A stretch of 64,000 nt of DNA from Blepharisma stoltei (lineage: Eukaryota; Ciliophora; Heterotrichea; Heterotrichida; Blepharismidae). A program made the position numbers and the translations under genes. The notes beneath the pieces are model-generated. The model saw only the letters and a program-made list of their open reading frames with translations, was not told the DNA's origin and ran no database searches. The stretch spans positions 1,276,501-1,340,500 of the forward strand of contig CAJZBQ010000053.1 of NCBI GenBank assembly GCA_914767885.1. Direction: 5' to 3'. Shown here piece by piece: positions 22,473 through 33,438 of the stretch. Each line of letters opens with the position of its first letter. Position 1 is the first letter of the stretch.

Positions 22473-22855
22473 ATTCCTATTAACTTTTAGAGAATAAATT
22501 ATAATTTTCTCATTATTTTTATGAATGAAGATCATTTTAATTTTTCTATCTGAAGATTATGCTTGATGAAGGTTGGTCTTTTATATTTAATTTACTATTT
22601 ATGCAGCTTAAGGTTTTAATATATATGCATTGAATAATAGATGTAGGCCTTTGATGGCTTTAAAAAATCGTAAAAATCATATTTTAAAGCTACCAAATGA
22701 AGATTAAATAAAGGATAAAGTAATAGAAATCTGTCAAATCCTTAATTTTTGTATTTATGAGCCTAGATTGATATTTAAAAATTATTCAGAAATTATAAAA
22801 AAAAAAACAAAAGGAAATATGGAATTTTTTAGTAGCAATTATAACAGTTATTTTA
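22473..22855. other. AT-rich convergent intergenic region
   Basis: 3' flanks of AK7 (+) and the coiled-coil gene (-). No feature found. Confidence 0.5.
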
Positions 22856-24299
22856 CTATATTGGAGATTCTTGAAAATAATCCATAGTTGCTGAAGAATA
22901 TGATATGTTACTATCATTTATTGAATGATTTACTGTAATTGGGCATTCTTCACCAAAAATATTGTATCTTTTTATTATATTTTCAATTCCATATCCGCGA
23001 GCTCTCAACTCTTGAAGCATCATTATAATTTTTGTTTCGCGCGACCTATAAAGATTTATGTCACATTTTATTTCTTTTATTAACTGGTTTTTTTCATTCA
23101 CATCTTTGTACAGTTTATACTGACTCCCCCCATCCTTGATCGAACGACTCGCCATCGTTCGATCAAGGATGGGGGTTTAAAAAAAAATATATATATAAAA
23201 TAAAATATATATATATATATATTTTTTTTATTTACTTTTAAATAAGAGGGTTAAGAGTATTTAATAGTTATTTTTACAGCAAAAAATTGAATTAATTTCA
23301 TAAAATATCAATTTTTAATATTTTAATTTATTAGTTACCTTTTTAAACTGTATAAATTTTAATTTGTTCCTTATTGAATTAATTTTTTTTTTTAAATTTT
23401 AAAGAATCTCTATTTTAGATTATTGAGTTTTTAGCCTAGGTTGATAACTAAATCACTTCGGATGGTTGATTCCGTAGCTTTCTGTCGTCTCAAAGCTCTG
23501 AAAACAACTTCATTAGGTGCATCTTCCCAAGCTTTTGATAACTAATATATTTTTATATATATATATAAATTTGCATGATATGAAAATTGTTCGATCAAGG
23601 ATGGGGGTTGATTTCCTAATTTTTAGGAATTTTTAAAGTCAATCGTTCGATCAAGGATGGCGGGGGGGAGTGAGAACTTTCTTTGCATTTTCCAAAGGCT
23701 TCAATTGTTTTTATATTTTTTAGCCTAAGCTCATCAAGCCTATTCTTTAGCTCTGCGTTTTGACTCAGCAAATGTTCTATCTTCTCATTTAAAATCATTT
23801 TTTCAGAGATGAGCGCAGTGACTTTCTTTGATTTATCTTCATATTTTTTTCTCCATTTATTTGATTCTAGCTCTGTAAGTATGTCTCTTAAAGTTAATTG
23901 AATAAATTTGAGAAAATCAGAGATCCCAGAAGGCAATTTAATCATTTCTTCTAAAATGTCTATTTGGAACCTGATTTTGTTGTTGACAAGCTTACTGCTT
24001 TCAGAGCTGCAAAAGTTTCTAACTTTGTCATCAATTAGAGAAAATTCTTTAAATCAGCTGTTCTGGTCTGACTCAGAGTTATCATTAAAGAATGCTTTGG
24101 GTTTAGGAGCAAGCACTTTCAGTGATAACTTTTTTTGCAGATTTTTCATAGTTGGCAGCTTAGTTAAGCTTGCTTGCTTCTTGCCTGCTGCAATTGAGAA
24201 GTTTTGTGAAAATGATGGGTTTTTTACAGGTGTTACTGAGCCAGAAGCTTGAGGAAAATCAAAATCAGAGCTCTTTGTAAGTTTTCTCCTTATTGACAT
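22856..24299 (-). CDS. coiled-coil protein (unknown), one family B insert
   Basis: 297 aa after removing 550 bp (23124-23673), which reads GKCKESS-QYKLYKDVNEK. The N-terminus is basic and disordered. From residue about 80 the protein is heptad-like coiled coil (IDILEEMIKL..., LRDILTELESNKWRKKYEDK, ISEKMILNEKIEHLLSQNAELKNRLDELRLKN), ending in an acidic/Ser-rich tail. A cytoskeletal or basal-body scaffold role is possible but not shown. TGA is read as Trp once (DQNS-W-FKEF). Confidence 0.7.
23124..23673. mobile_element. MITE/IES family B with TGA target duplication
   Basis: The ends CTCCCCCCATCCTTGATCGAACG and TCGTTCGATCAAGGATGG..GGGGGGGAG are flanked by TGA at 23121-23123 and 23671-23673. A second pair of inverted CGTTCGATCAAGGATGGGGG words lies inside each end. 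A TA-to-TA alternative (23116-23117 to 23714-23715) also keeps the frame but would delete 16 residues of coiled coil. Confidence 0.8.
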
Positions 24300-25107
24300 T
24301 TTAAATTTTTTATTACGATTTTATGGAATTAATGGCATATTATTAATGCTATTATCTTTTGAAAAGAGATTCTTTCAATTCTAGCATTTTTAAAAGAATT
24401 AGCAATCAAATAGTTCCTTATCTCTAAAATCTAAAAAATAGTTAAGATGAAGAAAAAAAAATAGTTTACTATTGAGTAAAATTTTTTCAAACTCATAATA
24501 AGCAGACTATTCTTTTGCTATTTTTGTTTATTCTAAATAATTTCACTCTATTTTTTTATGCACAATCTTATTCATTTTGTCGCTTCTTTGAAATCTCCTA
24601 TTGGGACCAAAGTTCATTTTCTTTTTATTTATTTTACTTTAAAACTGTTCAAATCCAAATTAACCTTTCGCTAATAGCCCACTTAAGGCAGAAAAACCGA
24701 AAAATATTACATTTATTCTTATTAAATAGGTTGGCTGCGATTCTAAAATATATTTAATCGTTCCCGTTAAAATCTTAAAACTTCAATCAAGAGCTTCTTT
24801 ACTATATATAAATTCGATGGATATCCTAATGAATTATAATTGTAAACTCTTCAATTTAAATATAAACGAAGCTGCTCAATAAGCTTTTATAGCTCTTCAT
24901 GTTCAGAATTAAGATTTTCTTCTAAAATTTCTTTATTGAATCGGTTTTAAGGCCACTTTTAATAATAATGAAATGTTAAGATAGAATTAAGAGAAATCTC
25001 TTCCACTGCATATTTTAGGAGCAAGTAAACTCCATATATATAGCAGAACTGTGAACCACAAAGCCGAAAAATTAACCCACATGCTTCCTTCGTTGCTATA
25101 TAAAAAA
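24300..25107. other. AT-rich intergenic region
   Basis: One Phe/Leu-rich open stretch (24515-24757) has no ATG start or conserved pattern, so I leave it out. Otherwise nothing is seen. Confidence 0.4.
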
Positions 25108-26558
25108 TTACTGATCATAAGAGGCTCCACCTGTATGAGCTGCTCCCCAATTAGTCAAAAGCATAGCAAAGTAGATTGAGGTCAAAATCATCAAAAGATG
25201 GAAAAACACCATTTTAGAAGGGCTTTCATTATCGTCTTCCTCTTTATAAGGAGCTGCCTCGTTTCCATCATCTTCTTCTGCTAAGACTGCCTCAGCAACT
25301 CCTCTTATAGGCGCTTGCTCATCTTTTGCTTCTCTTTTCCTAAAAGTTACATATAAAAGCATTATCAATGCTGCAAACAGACCTAGAACAATCGTTATAG
25401 CAGTCGATGCTTTATCATTCCACGAATTACAGCTGGAGCTTGAGCTAGCCATCCCAATTAAGCATAAATAAACACAATATAAGTTCACTGCTGAACTTGT
25501 AAGCAAAGCTACATAAAAATTACATCCATGCTCTACCATCCCAGTCAAAGATAATCCTGTGAAAATGATCCCAAGTGCCAAAGTTAATGAAATCAGGAAA
25601 ATATTTAACTCACAGCCGCTATCTGTTGTAAACCAATAATAGCTTACTCTCCCATTTAAATTGGAACAAAAATCCTGTTCATATAACTTAAAGGGGGCTA
25701 ATTTTGTTTTTAAAAATAATTTATAATATTAGAAAAATATAAAATGAATGCAATATTTTTCGTCAATTTATTTTATGAAGAATTAATTCAAAATATTAAT
25801 TGATTTAGTGTTAAAACTGCTTAAATAATATTCGACTTGCACTTTTTCCAATAAATTTCCTATTAAAAAATTATTCCAATTTAAAGAGGGTTAAAATACA
25901 AAAAATTAATTTTACCTATATTTTGTTTCAATCTAAAGGGGGCAGCTAGCACAATTGTTGTTAGCGCAACTATCCACATCAGACCTGAAAAGAAAAACAA
26001 GCAAAACGACCAGTAGCCTGACTCACTAGAATTTTCATAGTTTTCCAGTCACGTCTCATTCCAGGTATATGCGAAATCTATAATAACAATGATCTGCATT
26101 ACCAAGAATGCCACTGATACATATCTTGATATTTCTCTATAAATATCGAAGAAAGCATTATCAATGAAAAACGTGATAATGAACAGAACAGTAATGATTA
26201 ATCCTTTCATAAGCCAGCACCCTTGATTTATAATTGCCGACATTCTACCTCCTGGAATGCTTAGTCCAAGCATGATGATGTAAAAAAGCACCAAAGTAAA
26301 GCTTTCACGGTAAATTGTTTGAACCCCTAAACAAATGCTTTTATCAGTCCCTGAGCAATCCGCAAATCCAAATTTGGTTCATGGTGTCATCATTTCGTCT
26401 CCAAAGTATAAGAAAATCATCCCAAAAAATGCAGCTAAGATCATGATGACCAAATAACCTAACCTCATATGCTGCTTATGAGAAGTACTGCAGCACCGCA
26501 TACAACAGCCACATAAACAAGAACAACAGGCTTCACCAGCACAGCACAATGCACCCAT
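25108..26558 (-). CDS. SERINC: serine incorporator (SERINC/TDE1 family), one family C insert
   Basis: 382 aa after removal of 302 bp (joins VALTTIVL-SYYWFTTDSGCELN). The start MGALCCAGEACCSCLCGCCMRCC is the Cys-rich SERINC N-terminus. About ten hydrophobic segments follow. Family marks include FYIIMLGLSIPGGRMSAIINQGCWLMKGLIITVLFIITFFI, a SGYW loop, YCVYLCLIGMASS, and the C-terminal FFHLLMILTSIYFAMLLTNWG. SERINCs sit in endomembranes and plasma membrane and affect phosphatidylserine/sphingolipid distribution. The length is a little short of animal homologues. Confidence 0.92.
25647..25948. mobile_element. MITE/IES family C in SERINC, 302 bp
   Basis: The left end is TTA|CTCTCCCATTTAAATTGGAACAAAAATCC and the right end is TGTTTCAATCTAAAGGGGGCAG|CTA. 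Keeping one TA restores the frame across a transmembrane junction. Confidence 0.9.
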
Positions 26559-26649
26559 TTATATCTTTGTTGAACAAAAATAGAACTTATAGTTATTTAA
26601 ATAGGCCAATAAAGCATGTGGAAAGAATCATAAACCTCCACAGTTTATT

Positions 26650-26990
26650 TTAATCTTGAATTGGATTAGAAATGATTTTCTCAGGCGAAGGCTTAACATC
26701 TTTGGGCTTTTGTAACCACTTATCAAGAGTGGCTTGCTTATAACGTTCTTTGGGGAATATTCCCATTTATTTAAATTAGAAACTCATCTTTATGGGCTCT
26801 CTTTTATGTTAATTATAAGAAGAGGGGTTTCCATTTGCTATATTGGGTATATATACTCTTGAGTTAATTCAGCCTTTTTTTGGTTGAATTTGGTTTGTCT
26901 GCAATTTTCGATAATAGTGTCGCGAAAGCAAGTGCCGCAAATGCAAGGACAATTCACTTCAGAGTCGCAGCATAGTGCTGCACCACCCAT
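26650..26990 (-). CDS. small Cys-rich, SERINC-N-terminus-like protein, with candidate 83-bp IES
   Basis: Starts MGGAALCCDSEVNCPCICGTCFRDTII and is open for 50 codons to a TAG at 26838-26840. A second open piece (26650-26766, MGIFPKERYKQATLDKWLQ) follows in another frame. Removing TA-to-TA 83 bp (26760-26842) joins them into one 85-aa protein, ...EYIYP-I-FPKERYKQATLDKW. The joined tail then matches the tail RFKQLTLDK of the neighbouring paralogue (27137-27310), which supports the join. An MGG start plus clustered cysteines suggests N-myristoylation and palmitoylation at a membrane. If the join is wrong, these are two very small genes of 50 and 38 aa. Confidence 0.6.
26760..26842. mobile_element. 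candidate short TA-bounded IES (83 bp)
   Basis: Between TA 26758-26759 and TA 26841-26842. It is inferred only from frame restoration and paralogue similarity. The ends TATTCCCATTTA and TATAGCAAATGG are weakly similar. Confidence 0.42.
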
Positions 26991-27136
26991 ATTTATAACA
27001 AGTTTAAACAGATTCCAAATTATAGCCTAAAATAATGCAATTAAGCAAATTATTTTGTGGACAACAAGTGAATTAATATGATAAGCACCCTTATATTTTA
27101 TTTGGGCTGATCTTTCATTTTCTCAAATGGTTGGAT

Positions 27137-27310
27137 TCATTTATCCAATGTTAATTGCTTAAATCGAGCAAGAGGGTTATCAGTTTTTTCAGCACTATCT
27201 TCACTTAAAAGAGCTTCATGATAATTTTTAATTATATTGTCTCTCATGCAGATTCCACATATGCATGTGCAGCATACATCTCCACTGCAACACACTGCAA
27301 TTCCACCCAT
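27137..27310 (-). CDS. small Cys-rich, SERINC-N-terminus-like protein (paralogue)
   Basis: 57 aa from the ATG at 27310. The block GIAVCCSGDVCCTCICGICMR aligns with the SERINC N-terminus CCAGEACCSCLCGCCMR, then RDNIIKNYHEAL and an acidic tail ending RFKQLTLDK. An upstream in-frame ATG (27361) exists, but the MGG start matches the paralogue. It is probably a lipid-anchored membrane protein; function unknown. Confidence 0.65.
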   Translation of the reverse strand: MGGIAVCCSGDVCCTCICGICMRDNIIKNYHEALLSEDSAEKTDNPLARFKQLTLDK

Positions 27311-27378
27311 ATTATTATCTTTATATATTATGCCTGCTTCATTAAATAATTCTTCTATCAATTCAATCCAAACTTTTT

Positions 27379-28446
27379 TTAATATTTTAATAAATGGGGG
27401 TATTTTAAAATTAGTACCACAGCCGTGATATCATCAATCGCCTGCTTCTTCATCCATTTTTGCGATGCTTCAGCTACCAGCGTTTCTGCAGCATTTGTAG
27501 ATCTTCCTAGAGCAATTTCTCTAGATACAATCTCGACCGCTTCATAATCTTTGATGACATCCCAAAATCCATCGCTGCCTAATATCACGAACTTGTAACT
27601 ATAATCAATATTTACTTTATTTACATCAGGTGCTGCAATGACACCTAACTGAGATGCAATCCGATGTCCGAACACTCTGGACATGGCAAGTCCAGGCGTT
27701 CGGTCATATTTACATCATACTCTCAAGGGTCCATTCACTTCGTCTCTGTCATAGTCAACTCTTCCACCTTTACTCACAATTCTTTCCTTTTCTTCAACAA
27801 TATCCAAACTATGGACTTTATTTAACGGAATTGCTAACAATGAACCATTTTCTTCTTTTGCTATAACTGCTCTGGAATCACCCACATTAGCAATTGTTAT
27901 TTGAGTCCCATCAGCTATCAGCAAAACAGCGGTGCTTCCTGATAGCGAAATATTGAAATTTGTTTGTGAAAATAATTGATTGTTTATGCTTGAAAAAATT
28001 TTGTGTATATATTCTTGAGTAATTTTTTCTGATTTGGAAAAACCACTCAAAAATTGTTGCTTGATGAAATCGGATACTAAATGGCCATTAGTGCCGTTTC
28101 CATCAAAAACGCCAAGAATTGTGTATGCTTGATTCTGATAAGCCAGAAACGAGTCTTGGTTATGGGTATTTTGGATTCTGTGTGAAGAGCCACAAGCTGA
28201 AAAAGCGCTATATTTATATGTCTCACTAGAATTTGCAAGACGCTGGGGATTTAAGGTTTTGTGTCTCTGTTGGCTATTTATTGTGGTGTAATTATTGCAA
28301 AACTGCTTTGAGGACTCAAGTTTAGGCTTATAAAGAGATCGGAAAGGTGGAGATGTGTTGAATCGGAAATTTTGACGACGGAATGGAATAAATGAGGATG
28401 ATTCGATATCGTCCTGCATTTGTAAAACCATTCCTGAGTCAATCAT
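27379..28446 (-). CDS. PP2C-type protein phosphatase (PPM family)
   Basis: 355 aa, single frame with one TGA-Trp (GPLRV-W-CKYDRTPGLAMSR). The PP2C motifs are ILGVFDGNGTNGHLVSDF (metal-binding Asp, with GNGTNG where GHGG is usual), GSTAVLLI, ANVGDSRAVIAK, DEVNGPLRV..RTPGLAMSRVFGH, VILGSDGFWDVI and AIDDITAVVLIL. These bind Mn/Mg and dephosphorylate Ser/Thr. The usual DGHGG histidine is replaced by Asn, and the first 85 residues are a Ser/Asn-rich extension. Confidence 0.92.
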
Positions 28447-28633
28447 ATTTTATGTGATAGCTTACCCTTTTTTGAACGAATTTAAACCAAAGAAATTATC
28501 AAGTATAATAATTTAAAATTGATAATGAAATTGTAAACTCTGTAATCAAACTTATTTTGAGATTTAATTACGTCAAATTGCTAACTTGCATTATGAAAAG
28601 TATGCAACTTAAGCGTCAAAAAAGAAGATTCTT
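28447..28633. other. AT-rich promoter-side spacer of the PP2C gene
   Basis: No recognisable element before the TTACTCCCC start of the next repeat. Confidence 0.4.
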
Positions 28634-28635
28634 AC

Positions 28636-29454
28636 TCCCCGCTTGTTTCGCAAAGTTGGTTGATGCTCTTTTTTATAGTGAAGGAGGATATCTAGCACGG
28701 GCTTTTTTGGCTTGAAAGCAAGCCAAAAAAGCCCCGTGCTAGCTATATCCTTCCTAGCTATAATGTTTTATTAAAATTATATAAAAAACAAAAATTTTAA
28801 AAATTTGAATTAAAAATAACGCATTAAAACGCAAGCATCTAAAATTTAATAGAATTAGAAGCAAACTTCATTATAACCGTAATTAATTATATATCAAATT
28901 ATTATTCTTAAAAAATTATATTAAAACATTTTTCGCTCACTAATAAGTTAGTTAGTTTTAAAAGGCCATACGTGGGCGAAACCAGCAGACCTCAACACCT
29001 CAGCTCGAAAGACGACTCCCGGTCGGGTTCTGATGTGGCCATACTCCCAGACCAGACGCCATCTTGATTTCTGGTCAAAACCACCTGTCCAAAGGATCAG
29101 CTCCTTTGGACAGAGCCATTTCTGTCTGAGTGTCCCGATGGTCCCGATGAAGGAAGACCATGTGGTAGGAAAAACCTGTCTAGCCCATCTGGCAGGGGCA
29201 GGGAAAACCTTCGGGGGAGAAATAAAACTTCCTCTTCGGCACGGCTTCCCCACAACTGAAGGCCTACTTAGGACAGGAAATGAGACTTGTATCTTCAGCT
29301 TCATCAGCAATGGGTCCTACCAGCTCCATAGGAGGTGCGCCTCGGAGTCCAATTTCCGTCAACGTCACCATTTTATTTCTTGCTCACTAATAAGGGAGGC
29401 TAATTTTCTTAAAAAATTAGGATTTTTTAATGATTTGCTCACTAACAATGTGAA
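28636..29454. mobile_element. MITE family A-like element containing a hairpin and a nested SINE copy
   Basis: Begins TTACTCCCCGCTTG (28634) and ends TTTGCTCACTAACAATGTGAAGAGTTA (to 29456), with inner GCTCACTAATAAG words in place of GTTCACTCACGG. 28692-28742 is a 51-bp palindrome (CTAGCACGGGCTTTTTTGGC and its complement). A SINE copy (28948-29381) sits inside. Confidence 0.65.
28948..29381 (-). mobile_element. SINE-like repeat, fullest copy of its family
   Basis: Exact 13-bp duplication GCTCACTAATAAG at 28935-28947 and 29382-29394. The left edge is a tail (TTAGTTAGTTTTAAAAGG) and the right edge, its 5' end, is GTCAACGTCACCATTTTATTTCT. It shares CTCTTCGGCACGGCTTCCCC, AACTGAAGGCCTACTTAGGAC and TCAGCTTCATCAGCAATGGG with the piece inside the FOP gene. 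It is also related to the copies at 15633-15980 and 54879-55244. No protein is encoded. Confidence 0.85.
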
Positions 29455-29456
29455 GA

Positions 29457-29833
29457 GTTAATTAAAATAAATATAGTGAGTATTAAATTGCTTAAATTAG
29501 TCATTTTATGCGGATATTCTATTTTCCCAAAATCTCAAAAAAAATGATTTTAGGCAAGTTATTATTTGATTCTGTTTTGATTTATATAAAGAATAAAACA
29601 CTTAATATTATTTTGGATTATAGATTTATTAAGTAATATGAAATACCTAATTTTATTAAAAATTCATTTTTCAAGTATGTGTGACTTAGAATTAAATGTT
29701 TATTATAACTCTATTATACAGATAGATATTAACTAAGATCTGAATGAAGCCATAAATTATTATCTCAAACATTTCATTTTAATAGAACTTCTAATTTAAT
29801 TCTATTAAGACCAGAATGATCGTAGCAAGATAC
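29457..29833. other. AT-rich spacer
   Basis: Nothing supportable; 3' flank of the eIF6 gene. Confidence 0.4.
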
Positions 29834-30568
29834 TTAATATGTATCCATCAAATCAAATCTCAGCCCACTTCCTCCATTCCCACCCTTTGCTTCATTAAGT
29901 CTAAAAATATTTTCAATCACTGAAATTTCAGTTGAGGTTGTGTCAACCCCACAAAAAGCGCACCAGTCATTTACGACCAGTCCTGCAGCAATAACATCAC
30001 TTCCTCTGTTAATAGTCCCTGCGCACAGTGGCACTTGCAAAAGTGCGCTTAACTCGTCCAATTCCTCAATTTTAACTAAAGGATGTACTAATCCACCTAA
30101 ATTTGTCAAAACACAATAGCTGCCTGATAGTACGTTTCCAGCCACCATGGTTCGAAATACTTCGACTTCTAATGTATTTTCTATAACTTCTTCAGTTTCT
30201 TTATCTAAATCTGGATGAATTAAAGCTACATAGTCATTGCACGCTATAACATTCCCCAATGCAGATAACCTGTCTTCAATTTTCTTGATTTTTACCTTTT
30301 CAGGTAGGGAATCTTTTAATGCTTGTAGTTCCTTGTCACTAATTATATTTGGCACTAAAAGACCATTTGAATTTCCACATGTGATTCTGCCAATTATCCT
30401 TGTCCCAGCAATCGAGGTACGGATTACTGGGATATGATTATAAAGCTCGCTTTCAAAAACGCTGTAGAAGTTGTCAGGGCCATTGTCAGCAACTAGGCAA
30501 TAAGCATTTGTCAGCTTGGTAAATACGCCTATTTCATTTGAGTTTTCGAATTGTGTCCTAGTTGCCAT
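29834..30568 (-). CDS. EIF6: translation initiation factor 6 (eIF6)
   Basis: 244 aa, the usual length for the family, uninterrupted. It shows the five-fold pentein repeat: [26 protein letters not shown], then [59 protein letters not shown], and [22 protein letters not shown]. eIF6 binds the 60S ribosomal subunit, blocks premature joining with 40S and is needed for 60S maturation. Confidence 0.97.
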   Translation of the reverse strand: MATRTQFENSNEIGVFTKLTNAYCLVADNGPDNFYSVFESELYNHIPVIRTSIAGTRIIGRITCGNSNGLLVPNIISDKELQALKDSLPEKVKIKKIEDRLSALGNVIACNDYVALIHPDLDKETEEVIENTLEVEVFRTMVAGNVLSGSYCVLTNLGGLVHPLVKIEELDELSALLQVPLCAGTINRGSDVIAAGLVVNDWCAFCGVDTTSTEISVIENIFRLNEAKGGNGGSGLRFDLMDTY

Positions 30569-30975
30569 TGCAAAATTATTTAATTATCTATTTCTTTTTA
30601 ATAAATATAATAGACTGAATTATTTGAAAATCTGTATGTAATTTAAATAGCATGAAACTGTTGAATTCTCTTTTTTTCTTTTTTTATTCATGTTCTTCAA
30701 AAGATTTTTAATTTTTTATGAGCTTCTATCAAAATCTACTGTTCTTAGACCAGGTATTATAATAATTTTGCTCATAAATAGCTTATATAATAAAGATTTT
30801 TTATGTAACTTCTATGAAATTGGCACCTAAATTTTGATTTAATAATATGCCCTATGGAAATGTTTTTTTATTCAAAATAACGAATTTCTGATATATATTT
30901 TAGATTTTAAGTAAATGCTAAACGATTTTTAAAAACTGTATTACTATACTGAGAATGTATAATTCTTGACGTAAA
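30569..30975. other. AT-rich intergenic spacer
   Basis: Between the eIF6 and Myb genes on the same strand. No other feature. Confidence 0.45.
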
Positions 30976-31903
30976 CTACCTGAGCAGGTTAAAGTTAAAC
31001 TGCCCAGTGGTATTGTATAATTGATTAATGGATTGTAAATTTACGTAATTTGCCCAGAGCATCCTCTGATAATTGTAGTAATTTTGCTGAGGATAGCTCA
31101 TGTATTGCATATTGGGCACATTAGGCATGCTTGTACTTAAGTTGTTCGGTTTCTGGTACGTATGGAAACTCCCTGAATGACCAATTTGGGTGCTGCTTGG
31201 CACGATGATTTTCCATTTTTCCTCACTTTCTTCGCTTTTTTCTTCTTGGATTTCAATTTTTATATCTTTTGTATATGAATAATCAGCACCTTATTACCTC
31301 AAATAATACTTAGCCATTCCAGAAATATCAAAACTCCCATTTAATAATATAAAGGATAGGCGAGTCTGCTCCACACATGGAGGACTTTGGCGAATTATTT
31401 CCAGTGGTTGTTTCGGCATCAGATTCACCAAAGTCCGCGGCAAAGCAAATAACTTGCTCTGCTCCATGGTTTAAAAGGGTTTCCACCGTATAAGGATCCT
31501 TCAGAATGGTTTTTATCGAGGCTGTGATCTTTGTCCCCTTCGGTCGGTTTTTATTGTAGCTCCTGAGACACTTTCTGAGCTTACTGTAAAATCTGTTTTT
31601 AATCGCGTTCTCAGTTCTTCCAGGAAGGACTTTGGCCATTTCTGACCAGCAATTTCCATACTTCTTCTGGAAATCTACCATGATTTCTTCTTCTTTTTCC
31701 GACCAAGGTTCTTTGCTGATGGCTGGGTCCAGGTGGTTATTCCATCTTTCCCTGCATTGTTTGCCGGTCTTATTTTGAATACTGTACTTTGACTGTAGCA
31801 TAGCAGACACTTGGCTTCACTTTTTGATGCCCATATCGATCACAAGCTCACGAATAGCGTTGTCTTCTTCGGGAGTCCACGGCTTTCTATCTATGGTTGA
31901 CAT
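30976..31903 (-). CDS. R2R3-Myb DNA-binding protein, with candidate short IES
   Basis: The start MSTIDRKPWTPEEDNAIREL opens two Myb repeats (KPWTPEEDNAIRELV...GKQCRERWNNHLDP and EPWSEKEEEIMVDFQ...GRTENAIKNRFYSKLRK), with the spaced tryptophans intact. This first part ends at a TAA about 31303. A second open piece in another frame (to 30976) is acidic, then Gln/Asn/Tyr-rich (SYPQQNYYNYQRM). Removing 70 bp between TA 31350-31351 and TA 31280-31281 joins them as SPIL-Y-SYTKDIKIE and gives 285 aa. Likely a nuclear transcription factor; the C-terminal half is less certain. Confidence 0.8.
31282..31351. mobile_element. candidate short TA-bounded IES (70 bp) in the Myb gene
   Basis: Inferred from the frame change and a premature TAA. 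TA at 31274-31275 would serve equally well (76 bp). No clear inverted ends. Confidence 0.45.
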
Positions 31904-33430
31904 TTTTATTGTTATTACTGAAGGAAATGGCTAATAAAGTGTTTTCAATGCGTCAACTTCTGAAATTTAATTATTTATTTTTAAGCTAAAATTAGCCACT
32001 TACTCCCCCCTTTAAATTGGAATAGTAAGTAGTGAAAATTTCCCATTTTTTGGATGCTTTAACCCATCTTTAAATTGGATAAAAAATTTTTCAATAAGGA
32101 AAATTTTATAGGTAAATACTTATAACCTAATTTAATGGAGAAGCCCAAGTCAAATAAATAAAAATTAAAAATATTACATTAAATTTAATAATTAAAAAAT
32201 CAACGATGCCTTAATTTTGAACAAGATTTTTTTTTCAATTTCAAGGGGAAGGTAGAAAGTGGGATTTTGGAAGAAATAAAAAAAGAGACATTTTGGGGAG
32301 TTTAACTTATTTCAAAATTTAAATTTGGGGAAGGGAATTGAAGAAAAAATGCAAGGAAATTGTTCATCTAATCAAAAGGTATTGAACTTGCCATAAATTG
32401 TCGAGTTAGGACGGGCTTAGACCAAGTATTTATTGTCTTTTTTGATTATTTTACTATAGAACTATAATTCGGAATAAATATGGCACATTCTCCAAGATTT
32501 ATGTGACTTTTATATTCAACTATCAACTTTTAAAATATTTCTTATAAACTTAGATTCTTTTCTGTTGTATGTATATTTTATTTGGAACATCAAAGATTAA
32601 ATTCTTATATATTTATATTATTATAGTAAATTAATTATTTTTGAATTTTTTGCACTTGAAATAATTCAGCTTTCATTTTAAAATTTAAGGAAACAGTTTC
32701 ACTGGCCTTTTAAAGGTTTTTTATATGCTTCTTTGTCAAAAACTGTGCTTTTATAATAAAAATATAATAATTTTAGTCTGCAGAAGTGTCAGTCACAAAT
32801 ATAATAATTTATTATAGTCAAAACCATAAGATTGATTATAGTGCATAAACCAAAAATTTTAATAAAATTTGCACTAGGATAGATAAGATTGTTATTTTAC
32901 TAGTAAATGATTTTTTGATCTATTTTATAATTAATCAACATAGCCATTACAGGAATAATAACATACTCGCATTTTATCATTCTAACATTTTGTATTAATT
33001 TAATTAAATCACCATTTTAATATCATATTATATATAGAAATTAGCAAAAAAGTTCTGGATGCAAGTATACTAGGCTATCCATGAACTTATTATTTTCTAA
33101 CTATCCCACTAGCTAGCGAGAAAGTTGCTTTTATTTGCTAATAGAGGGTTCTTCTTATCAAAAACTTTTATGCATTTCTTCGGATTTAAAAATAAAAATT
33201 AATTTAAAAGATGCGAGCTGTTTAAAATGCAATATAATCCATTGCTTGGGATTTCTCTATTATAATTATATATTATATTATCAATTTATTATTCATTTTT
33301 AATTGATAAAATTTTTGTTTACAATTTTCCAAAAAGAGATTATTAGAGTAAATCTGTTCGCTGGCCAAAAAGCATTAAGCATTCTATATGAGCAGCTCTT
33401 CCAATCCATTGATCAAAGCTTCTGATTTCT
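31904..33430. other. intergenic region with a MITE family C copy (about 32003-32258)
   Basis: The left end is TTACTCCCCCCTTTAAATTGGAAT (32000-) and the right end is CAATTTCAAGGGGAAGGTAG. The core word AAAATTTTATAGGTAAATA is shared with the 10.6 kb copy. The remaining 1.2 kb is AT-rich with no ORF, RNA or second repeat that I can identify. Confidence 0.55.
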
Positions 33431-33438
33431 TCTCTATT

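Noticed and set aside
24515-24757. 80-aa Phe/Leu-rich ORF
   Set aside because: AT-driven composition, no ATG at the start, no similarity or neighbours supporting it.
28948-29461. ORFs of 120 and 142 aa on opposite strands
   Set aside because: Both fall in the SINE-like repeat and have no coding character.
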